DNA from: Flammeovirga sp. EKP202
Lineage (GTDB): Bacteria; Bacteroidota; Bacteroidia; Cytophagales; Flammeovirgaceae
Length of the DNA: 64,000 bases
Assembly: GCF_014534745.1 (NCBI RefSeq)
Contig: NZ_JACVVP010000026.1
Span: 37,635-101,634 of the forward strand
Reading direction: 5' to 3'
The notes beneath the pieces were generated by a model, which was not told the DNA's origin, ran no database searches, and saw only the letters and a list, made by a program, of their open reading frames with translations. Made by a program: the position numbers and the translations under genes. Shown here piece by piece: positions 49,345-56,439 of this stretch (positions within the stretch are counted from its first letter, which is position 1; every line of letters begins with the position of its first letter).

Positions 49345-49848
49345 TTACTGCTTTACGTTCTCAATAGCTTTTGCAGGAAGGTTGGTATTTCCATCCTGGT
49401 ATTTATAGTTGAATTTCATCTTGGAGATCCTCCACTGATTGTCCAAATGTTTTAATTCAAAATCGTATGAACCAACAACCGTCCAAATATTACCTGCCTC
49501 ATCTTCGAGGAAATGAGTAGCAGTACCATAACAGAGAACTTGGGCTGTTTTCCCATTTACTGAGGTAATGAAGTTTCCTATTTGATGATGCGTGTGTGTA
49601 AAACCTGGCAAAATAGTTTTCCAACTAGTAGTAATTTGCTCAGAGCTTAATTCCACTGCAGGATTACCATTCATACTCGAATAATCTAGTTCAACTTTAG
49701 GAGCGAAAATATTTTCCACTTGACCCCATTCTTTGTTATCTGTTGCAATAAATAATTTCGAAACTGTTTCGTTGATCTTTTCAATACGTTGTGCATTTGC
49801 TGATATTGAAAGAATACTGATGAGTAGTAGTACTGTAATTTTTTTCAT
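49345..49848 (-). CDS. NTF2/SnoaL-like secreted protein
   Basis: 167 residues with signal peptide MKKITVLLLISILSISANAQ. The NTF2-like domain has TVSKLFIATDNKEWGQVENI, VELDYSSMNGNPAVELSSEQ, SWKTILPGFTHTHHQIGNF and DFELKHLDNQWRISKMKFNY, a SnoaL-like arrangement with D/H residues lining the pocket. It is the first gene of a tandem pair of the same fold. It may be an isomerase, dehydratase or ligand-binding protein in the periplasm. Confidence 0.78.
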   Translation of the reverse strand: MKKITVLLLISILSISANAQRIEKINETVSKLFIATDNKEWGQVENIFAPKVELDYSSMNGNPAVELSSEQITTSWKTILPGFTHTHHQIGNFITSVNGKTAQVLCYGTATHFLEDEAGNIWTVVGSYDFELKHLDNQWRISKMKFNYKYQDGNTNLPAKAIENVKQ

Positions 49849-49967
49849 TTTAGCATATTTAATTATTACAATACAAATCTCAGAACTTTTAATGCGAATG
49901 GATTTACAGAATCAAAGTAAGAAGTATAAATTTCAAAGGTTAGGTATTTTTCCTTTATCATAAATGC

Positions 49968-50416
49968 TATTACGTACACTGTAAACTAAATTATCGTCAA
50001 CTTTTAATCGACCTTTCTACAAGCATTTATAGGATCAACTTTCAAACTTTCTTCTTCTTCATTTTTGTCTTAACACAAAAACGAAGCAAAAAAGTCAAGG
50101 CTTTGAAGTCAAAAGCTAAATTCCATTTCTCTCGCCTAAATGATTTTAAACTCGCTGCGCTCAAACAACAAAATCATTTCTAACGGCTCAATACATGGAA
50201 TTCTGAACGCTTTTCCCTTCAAGGCCGAGGGAGATACTACTAAATGATGGTCTGATTACATGTTAAAAGACAAAGGTTTTATAATAATTTTCTAAAATGC
50301 AGTTCTGTAGGGACGTTGCATTGCAACGTCCTCGCGAACCACAACACACTACCATTAATCCTTCATAAAAGGAGTTGTATTAATTAACGAAAACTTAGTT
50401 TACAATGTATTAAGTT
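49968..50416. repeat. Dispersed structured repeat, copy B (49977-50407) with flanking direct repeats
   Basis: The element begins CACTGTAAACTAAATTATCG and ends TTAGTTTACAATG, imperfect terminal inverted repeats of about 24 bp. Its interior is about 90% like copy A. The hairpin GGACGTTGCA/TTGCAACGTCC is at 50311-50331. It is flanked directly by TATTACGTA (49968-49976) and TATTAAGTT (50408-50416). It lies between the NTF2-like gene start and the broken SUKH-like gene. Confidence 0.85.
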
Positions 50417-50432
50417 TCATAAAAAGTTCTTG

Positions 50433-50837
50433 TTAGTAGATTTTTTCAGAATTAAGCAGAATTTCAATCACAGATGCTTTAAAATCATCTGCTACTTTGT
50501 CATTTAAGTATTCAGATGAATTTTCATTTTTTAAAAAATCCTTTTATTTTTCTTATACAATCCAATTTGATGGCTGTTCACGAGGTAATCACAAAAAGGT
50601 ATAAAGTCTTTATCTGTTTGTTCGTCATATTCTTTCTTGATTCGCTCTAATGGATAAATTGAAAACATGTGCTCATTCCAATCAAAATCTTTAAACCCAT
50701 TAATTTCTAAGAAGAATTGTATCAGGGAATTTAAAGTTAAGGTGTTTTTCCAATTTGGTTCTCTCTGAAAGATCAACACCCTGGTTTAATTTCACATTAA
50801 TTTTTTTCCAAAAATCAATTACATCAGTGATTTCCAT
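50433..50837 (-). pseudogene. SMI1/KNR4 (SUKH)-like protein broken by two frameshifts
   Basis: Three frames must be joined: 50837 to about 50780 (MEITDVIDFWKKINVKLNQG, VDLSER), then the 50531-50779 segment (EPNWKNTLTLNSLIQFFLEI, FKDFDWNEHMFSIYPLERIK, FIPFCDYLVNSHQIGLYKKN), then about 50540 to 50433 (KDFLKNENSSEYLNDKVADD, FKASVIEILLNSEKIY, stop). The pattern FLEINGF...MFSIYPLE.I...FIPFCDYL fits the SUKH superfamily, used as immunity proteins against polymorphic toxins and in other roles. The total is 405 bases, 135 codons, so the two shifts compensate. The intact middle segment alone would make only 82 residues. Confidence 0.7.
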
Positions 50838-50908
50838 GTTAATAATTTGAGTAGCTTAGTTCAGTTTTAAATTTACACAACAACCTTATTAAGGTTCCCT
50901 GTTATGAA

Positions 50909-50971
50909 GAGCATGATAGCCCACTAAAATTAACAACTATAAATGTAATCAATTTCAGTTAACTATCATTC
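50909..50971. repeat. Short upstream repeat R1 (about 63 bp)
   Basis: GCATGATAGCCCACT ... ATGTAATCAATTTCAG ... CTATCATT. It is strongly similar to R2 (61726-61787) and R3 (60123-60184). The ends GATAG and CTATC are inverted, so it can fold. It sits 72 bases upstream of the SUKH-like pseudogene start. Confidence 0.65.
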
Positions 50972-51054
50972 TTCTTCAACTCTTTGTAATGAAACCTTTA
51001 TTCGACATTCGGGAGTGCTTTATGAATAACACTGTAAAGGCTTACATTTGTGTA

Positions 51055-52329
51055 TTACAACTTCCTCACCTTAAGTCTTTCAGGGTAAAATACCAATTGG
51101 ATTAAGTTATATTCTAGCTGACTAAAATCAAATGCCACTCCATCTATTTTAAAGTTGGAGTAAGGATACCATCTTAAATTTGTTCTGAGAATAAAAGCTT
51201 CATTCGTTTTTCCAGGTACAATGTCCCAACCAAAAGTTAAACCGGGTTCAAAAGATGAAAAGTTCAATGTACGTTTCACCCCATTGACATCTTCTTCATA
51301 TTGAATATTATCATAAGCCAGATTAAAACCTATATAAGGGGCAAAACCAGAGAAGTCGATCAAAAATTTATTAAACTCAATTGCTAATGAATTCTTGTTG
51401 ATGCTTTGTTTAGTACCAAATCCTTCTGTTGTATAAGTGGGGTTTCTGTACGATAAAGCCGTGAAGAAGTCTATTCTATTAAAGTGATACCCTAAGGCAA
51501 AATCTAAATAGCTAGATGAAGTCAACTTTTGCTGCAAATAAGGAAATGCATTAGCATTGTATTCTGAATTAGAGAGTGAAAATGATTGAGAAAGACCTGC
51601 TCCAATAAAGAAGTTCCCAAATGATGTATCCTCATATGAAAGTTTTGAAACACTTGGGTAACTATTCCATTTATCAACATTTTCCTGAGTCGTGTTTTTT
51701 GTGGCATCAAAGGCATAAAGAAGACCAAACTGAACAGAATAGGACGGCGTTTTAATTTCTGTCATTTCAGTTTTACTAAGTGGATATTGCCATTTATTAT
51801 TCGGGAAATAATTGACGGCCAACCTGAATGCAATTTTTTTATAACTGTACATCAAACCTGCATCAAAATTCAGCATAAAGTCTTTAGCAATCAAAGTGTG
51901 ATTTTCCTCCGTTTGCGGAATCTGTTCAAGCGATAAAGCTCCCCAATTCAACCCAAAATAAGGTCGTAATTTCCCTTTCTTCATACGCCAAGGGTATATT
52001 CTTGCTCCTGTTGCTACGTAGTTTTGCATTTTATGTTGAGCTTCATTTCCGTCCAGATTGATCTGACCCAATGGAAAGGTCACATAAAATTCGGCGTGAT
52101 CCCAAAAGTGGAACCCTCCCCAAGTAATGTAGGGGTTAAACGTAGCAGCATAATCAATTGGAGTTACCTCCCCATTTATCAATTGTTTTCCGGTAAAAGA
52201 TGGAAAAAAGTTCCCTCCTGTTTCTAGGTACATTCGTGCAAAATCCAACCTTTGCTTATTAGCTTGTTGAGCTTGTACATTGAAGGCCCACAAAAAAACG
52301 ATAACGATGATTACTATCTTCTTATACAT
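51055..52329 (-). CDS. Putative outer-membrane beta-barrel protein
   Basis: 424 residues with signal peptide MYKKIVIIVIVFLWAFNVQA. Alternating aromatic/polar strands fill the chain (YFVTF-like FYVTFPLGQINL, YVATGARIYPW, FAYDNIQYEEDVNGV, LRTNLRWYPYSNFKI) and it ends YNLIQLVFYPERLKVRKL. No plug, SusC/D or OmpA domain is present. It starts 4 bases after the next outer-membrane protein gene, so both form an operon, perhaps controlled by the membrane LuxR regulator upstream. Confidence 0.7.
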   Translation of the reverse strand: MYKKIVIIVIVFLWAFNVQAQQANKQRLDFARMYLETGGNFFPSFTGKQLINGEVTPIDYAATFNPYITWGGFHFWDHAEFYVTFPLGQINLDGNEAQHKMQNYVATGARIYPWRMKKGKLRPYFGLNWGALSLEQIPQTEENHTLIAKDFMLNFDAGLMYSYKKIAFRLAVNYFPNNKWQYPLSKTEMTEIKTPSYSVQFGLLYAFDATKNTTQENVDKWNSYPSVSKLSYEDTSFGNFFIGAGLSQSFSLSNSEYNANAFPYLQQKLTSSSYLDFALGYHFNRIDFFTALSYRNPTYTTEGFGTKQSINKNSLAIEFNKFLIDFSGFAPYIGFNLAYDNIQYEEDVNGVKRTLNFSSFEPGLTFGWDIVPGKTNEAFILRTNLRWYPYSNFKIDGVAFDFSQLEYNLIQLVFYPERLKVRKL

Positions 52330-52333
52330 TTTA

Positions 52334-53008
52334 TTAAAATTGAAAGCCTACAAAAAACCAAATATTATTGTCGATTTGATTACTCTTGATGGTGGTGTCT
52401 TCAAGCTTTGTTTCTATAATAGGATCAAGATTGATCCTGATTGGAACAGAGACTCTATAATAAAAGCCTTTCACCTTGAATAAGTCTGTTTCTGTAAAAC
52501 TGATAGCACCTCCGATGGTAAAGGATGATTTCCTAAGCTTTTCATGAGAGACGGTATGCGTATATTCATTATCATAGTACCCCATTGAAGGTGCTAGGGA
52601 AAGACCTTTGAAAAGAACAGGAAAGTCATAGAATAACTCGAACCCCAATTGCTTTCCTTTTACATTTTCGCCGTCTACTGCTTTTGCAAAATCAGAGGAT
52701 AGATGGACTTCTGATAAATAAAGATGAGTGTAAGCCAGTCTTAATAGGTGATCATTTTTAAACCTTACACCTACTTCACCTCCCAGAGATTTGAACTGAT
52801 TAAAGGCCGCCTCTCCAAAGTCATAGGCAATAAAGAACTGAATAGTTCTACTTTGAGCTGAATCCTTCAGAGTGTGATAAAATGCTGAAGCATCGTTTTT
52901 GATCAAAAGTGTGCTCTCAGACATAGTAGATTGCAATGCTGCATCTTGAGCATTTGCATGAATGGAAAAAATTCCAATAAGTGCGATGAGTAATAATTTG
53001 TACTTCAT
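52334..53008 (-). CDS. Putative outer-membrane protein
   Basis: 224 residues with signal peptide MKYKLLLIALIGIFSIHANA. Later strands (TIQFFIAYDFGEAAFNQF, VGVRFKNDHLLRLAYTHLYL, SFTIGGAISFTETDLFKVKG, IWFFVGFQF) have the amphipathic pattern and terminal Phe of outer-membrane barrels. No family is certain. It is the first gene of an operon with the 51055-52329 gene, with a palindrome-like element 160 bases upstream. Confidence 0.68.
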   Translation of the reverse strand: MKYKLLLIALIGIFSIHANAQDAALQSTMSESTLLIKNDASAFYHTLKDSAQSRTIQFFIAYDFGEAAFNQFKSLGGEVGVRFKNDHLLRLAYTHLYLSEVHLSSDFAKAVDGENVKGKQLGFELFYDFPVLFKGLSLAPSMGYYDNEYTHTVSHEKLRKSSFTIGGAISFTETDLFKVKGFYYRVSVPIRINLDPIIETKLEDTTIKSNQIDNNIWFFVGFQF

Positions 53009-53165
53009 AACCTAAATTTTTGAAGCAAAACTATTGGTAATATAAGAGAGACACAATCGGATAAAAGTATGATTTATACCCAATAAAGGTATATCATACA
53101 AAAGTATGAGTATTGATATTCAACCTATTAAGGATTTAAATTAAAATAGAGTGATTTATTCTTCC

Positions 53166-53202
53166 CTCATTAGCTCACACTTAATCCATGATCTAATAAG
53201 TG
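53166..53202 (-). promoter_or_regulatory. Candidate operator upstream of the outer-membrane gene pair
   Basis: CCTCATTAGCTCACACTTAA, then TCCATGATCTAATAAGTG. It shares CATTAGCyCACA, TCATG and CTAAT with the element at 54150-54187, in the same order and spacing. It lies about 160 bases 5' of the gene starting at 53008. Seen: the shared sequence. Inferred: it binds a regulator, most simply the adjacent LuxR-type protein. Confidence 0.45.
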
Positions 53203-53255
53203 TCCAAAGCATATTTATAATCGCAACAAATAAAACCATTCGTTAGTAAACCCTA

Positions 53256-54104
53256 CTATCTAAGTAAGTTTGACAACTCATTTCGGGTTTTTACACCGCA
53301 TTTTTTATAAATATTACTGGCGTGTGTTTTTACTGTAGGAAGAGAAATGTAAAGTTGATCCGCAATGTTTTGATAAGTTACCCCCATTTGAAGTAGAGTA
53401 GCTATTTCTTGTTCTCTCACTGTAAGTGCATAATTCTTGAAATGTTGTTTGTTGGGTGTTATATCATTTTTAATTAAAGATAGCCTTTGCAAATCGTCAT
53501 AAATTTTACGAACAGCCAATGCTGAAAAAGCAATGTACAATAGAAATCCTATTTGGAACTGCTGGTACTCCTTTTCAAAAGCATAATGGAAAATCAGATA
53601 AATAGGTATCAAAATTAGAAAAGTTAAAGCGAAAATCCTGTTTGATTTCTCCAAATGCTGAAACTGTTGGATGGGTTTTGTTTGTCTTTGAAGCCACATC
53701 GATATGACTACTGATAGAATTAAAAACACTACAACTGCCCATTGAGCAAACATCATTGCACCCAATAGTTTAGAAACTATCACAACAACAGACAAAAGGA
53801 CTGAAATTCCGATCTGTATTTTTTTGAATAGGCTTGGGATTGAATGTTTTTGTTGACTCAATGTGTCTAAAAATGTGGTGCAAGCCACTAAAATCATACA
53901 CAATAAGGTAGACAATGTTGTCGTTTCTTTCTCTGAAAAAAACGGTGAAACACTTATTGAAATCAATAGTAATATTAGCGAAACTGTAAAACCAATTGTC
54001 TCCCGATTCTCCATTTTCTTATTGTAACACAATACTTGTAGAAACAAAGAAATTGTCAATGCAGTGTAGGTAATAATTAGTAAAGTATATTCAAATTGAA
54101 GCAT
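53256..54104 (-). CDS. Membrane-embedded LuxR-type transcription regulator
   Basis: The start at 54104 (MLQFEYTLLIITYTALTISL) is preferred; an ATG at 54137 adds 11 polar residues. About 282 residues. Seven or so TM helices cover the first 200 residues, then a LuxR HTH occupies the end: LTVREQEIATLLQMGVTYQN, IADQLYISLPTVKTHASNIY and KKCGVKTRNELSNLLR. This is a one-component regulator fixed in the inner membrane. Two similar palindromic elements lie next to its own start and upstream of the neighbouring outer-membrane genes. Confidence 0.85.
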   Translation of the reverse strand: MLQFEYTLLIITYTALTISLFLQVLCYNKKMENRETIGFTVSLILLLISISVSPFFSEKETTTLSTLLCMILVACTTFLDTLSQQKHSIPSLFKKIQIGISVLLSVVVIVSKLLGAMMFAQWAVVVFLILSVVISMWLQRQTKPIQQFQHLEKSNRIFALTFLILIPIYLIFHYAFEKEYQQFQIGFLLYIAFSALAVRKIYDDLQRLSLIKNDITPNKQHFKNYALTVREQEIATLLQMGVTYQNIADQLYISLPTVKTHASNIYKKCGVKTRNELSNLLR

Positions 54105-54149
54105 TTTTTTCTGTTGAATTTCAATAGATGTTATCACTGTTTATGACTT

Positions 54150-54187
54150 CATCATTAGCCCACAACTTAGGTCATGGACTAATGATG
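54150..54187 (-). promoter_or_regulatory. Perfect 9-bp palindrome upstream of the membrane LuxR gene
   Basis: CATCATTAG and CTAATGATG are exact inverted repeats around a 20-base centre containing CCACAACTTAGGTCATGG. It lies 46 bases upstream of the chosen LuxR start. A related element is at 53166-53202. It may be an autoregulatory binding site; this is inference. Confidence 0.55.
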
Positions 54188-54271
54188 AGAAAAGCAGGTT
54201 TTGATACTATTACAAATAAAACAATTATAAGTTAGATGTAAAATTCATTTAATTACTCAGCGTATCAGAGA

Positions 54272-55036
54272 CTATTCATCTCTTTTTATTTTATCTGCAA
54301 CAAAGTTAGAATATGCCTGTCCTAATTCAAGTTCAAATTCTGTCTCAATCACCTTTCTTTTTGTCACTTCTTCCCTATTCAACTTCGGATTCCAACCCGT
54401 TTTTTCTTCAGTAGTCCAGTAAAAACCTATGCCTCGTTTTTGCCAACTTGGTAGATCATTAAAGTTGATACCGTTCTGAAACAAGAGTTCATTTTTGAAT
54501 TTTGTAGACTTCTTTTCAATAGCCTTTGATGCAAGAGTCGGAGTTTCTCCCTGATTCCTAAGCATCCAATAACAATGGGCATTTAAAGCATTTCTGTGTG
54601 CATCTTCGTGTCTCCATCTGAAGTAATCAACAACATCTTGTACTCTAGGAAGAATTGATAATCTACAGTCAAATGTCCCTAGTGCACCTAATAGTAATGA
54701 GAACTTTGCACTTGCTTCCCCTGCAAGAATAGAGGTGTATTTACGGCTCTTTCTTGAAAAAGCATTTTCATTAATATCAAAAAGAAGAGAAATCTCATCA
54801 CTCTCTGTGTATGCATAAATTACATGAAAACCACAAGTCATTAAATGCTTCACCGTTTCAACCATTAAGTCTCGAAACTTTACATCAAAAGGTCGTTCAA
54901 AACTATGTACTTCTTTGGTCAATCTAGTAAAACCCCGCCCATCAATTCTTGCAACCATGTAATTGTTAGGAGGAACTGAAAAATCATAGGCAGTTTCAAA
55001 AACACGTAGTTTTCTATCTAAGTCGTCAAATTTCAT
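54272..55036 (-). CDS. Thg1-like 3'-5' RNA polymerase (tRNA-His guanylyltransferase family)
   Basis: 254 residues. The Thg1 fold is clear: YMVARIDGRGFTRLTKEVHS (first catalytic Asp in RIDGRGF), FERPFDVKFRDLMVETVKHL, YAYTESDEISLLFDINENAF (second catalytic acidic pair in ESDEIS), FSLLLGALGTFDCRL, DAHRNALNAHCYWMLRNQGE, KKSTKFKNELLFQNGINFND and WQKRGIGFYW. Bacterial relatives add nucleotides to the 5' end of RNA and can repair truncated tRNAs. As bacteria encode the tRNA-His G-1, a repair role is likely. It overlaps the kinase gene upstream by 11 bases. Confidence 0.88.
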   Translation of the reverse strand: MKFDDLDRKLRVFETAYDFSVPPNNYMVARIDGRGFTRLTKEVHSFERPFDVKFRDLMVETVKHLMTCGFHVIYAYTESDEISLLFDINENAFSRKSRKYTSILAGEASAKFSLLLGALGTFDCRLSILPRVQDVVDYFRWRHEDAHRNALNAHCYWMLRNQGETPTLASKAIEKKSTKFKNELLFQNGINFNDLPSWQKRGIGFYWTTEEKTGWNPKLNREEVTKRKVIETEFELELGQAYSNFVADKIKRDE

Positions 55037-55469
55037 CTAAAAGTTTTTTTACAAATTTTGTTTGTTCTTGCGTAATGTAATAAATTTCATCAAACCCTTC
55101 TGCGAATGTTGGTAGTAACAGTTTCTTCAAGAATGATTTAAGCCCAACTTCAGGAATTCGTTCTTTACCAGATCTAAGATTATTTCGTTCGAGACATTCT
55201 TCATAATTACTTTCAAAAAAGTAGCTTACAATTTTATACTTAAATTGCTTTCCTAGTTCAATGTATTTGGCTCGCTCCTCTTGACTTGGGTTAGTATTAT
55301 CAATTACAATCTTGGATTGAGTTTGAAAACAGAAATCAAGAAGTTTATTTTCTTTATTTCTGGTATTCAATAAATCAATACTAACTCTAATATGAGAGTT
55401 GAAAAATTCTTGTTTGTAAAGTGTTGATTTTCCTGAACCCTGTATTCCAGTAAAAATTATTAATTCCAT
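55026..55469 (-). CDS. P-loop kinase, T4 polynucleotide-kinase-like (AAA_33)
   Basis: The start at 55469 (MELIIFTGIQGSGKST) puts the Walker A loop (residues 8-16) at the usual place; an ATG at 55511 adds 14 residues derived from the repeat border and is less likely. 147 residues. IVIDNTNPSQEERAKYIELG matches the DNTN motif of polynucleotide and nucleoside kinases, and ECLERNNLRSGKERIPEVGL is the lid with catalytic Arg, followed by FAEGFDEIYYI. It could phosphorylate 5'-hydroxyl RNA ends. It is the first gene of the pair with the Thg1-like gene; repeat copy C begins 11 bases upstream of its start. Confidence 0.85.
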   Translation of the reverse strand: MELIIFTGIQGSGKSTLYKQEFFNSHIRVSIDLLNTRNKENKLLDFCFQTQSKIVIDNTNPSQEERAKYIELGKQFKYKIVSYFFESNYEECLERNNLRSGKERIPEVGLKSFLKKLLLPTFAEGFDEIYYITQEQTKFVKKLLDEI

Positions 55470-55471
55470 AT

Positions 55472-56252
55472 TATTAAGTACATTGTAAACTAAATTATCG
55501 TCAACTTTCAATCAACCTTTCTGCCAGCATTTATAGGATCAACTTTCAAACTTCCTTCTTCTTCATTTTTGTCTTGAAACAAAAACGAAGCAAAAAATTC
55601 AAGGCTTTGAAGTCAAAAGCTAAATTCCATTTCTCTCACCTAAATGATTTTAAACTCGCTGCGCTCAAACAACAAAATCATTTTTAACGGCTCAATACAT
55701 GAAATTCTTGACGCTTTTCCCTGCAAGGCCGAGGGAGATACTACTAAATGATGGTCTGATTACATGTTAAAAGACAAAGGTTTTATAATAATTTTCTAAA
55801 ATGCAGTTCTGTAGGGACGTTGCATTGCAACGTCCTCGCGAACCACAATACACTACCATTTTTCCTTCATAAAAGGAGTAATATTAATTAACCTTACTAC
55901 AAACATTTATAGGCTCTACTTACAAGCTACCTTCTTCTTCATTTTTCCATTGATGAAAAACGAAGCAAAAAATCTAGGCTTAGAAGTCAAAAGCTAAATT
56001 TCATTCCTTTCGCCTCAATGATTTTAAACTCGCTTTGCTCAAACAACAAAATCATTTTTAACGGCTCAATTCATGAAATTCTTAACGCTTTTCCCTTCAA
56101 TGCCAGGGGAAGTACTACCAAACTAAAATGGTAGAAAGCTCACTGGCGAGAATGTTAAGTGTAAGCGTCATTCGTGTCCTTTAGATCATCAGAAATCTCC
56201 TGATTTCTGAATACTATAATTAACGATAATTTAGTTTACACCGTATTAAGTT
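55472..56252. repeat. Dispersed structured repeat, composite copy C (55481-56243) with flanking direct repeats
   Basis: It begins CATTGTAAACTAAATTATCG. The first unit matches copy B up to TTAATTAAC at about 55891, then runs straight into a second unit that lacks its first ~35 bases (ACCTTACTACAAACATTTAT). The second unit ends with a different tail: AATGTTAAGTGTAAGCGTC, CATTCGTGTCC, then hairpin CAGAAATC tcct GATTTCTG, and the right terminus TTAACGATAATTTAGTTTAC. Flanks are TATTAAGTA (55472-55480) and TATTAAGTT (56244-56252). The 5' boundary is 11 bases from the kinase start codon. Confidence 0.85.
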
Positions 56253-56439
56253 AGCATGATGTCGCCTATGGATTATGTTACACGACAACTATCATCTACG
56301 CACCTTATTACCCACATCTTATGAGTTCCGATTTTCAAGTTTATCTATTATATACTAATAGTACAAAACGATTCTAAGTTATAACATTTTCATTGTTACA
56401 AATTACTGGAGTCCATTTTATATTTTCAATTCTATTCAT

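Noticed and set aside
55470..55511. Upstream ATG at 55511 for the kinase gene
   Set aside because: The extra 14 residues come from the repeat border and push the Walker A loop away from the usual N-terminal position.
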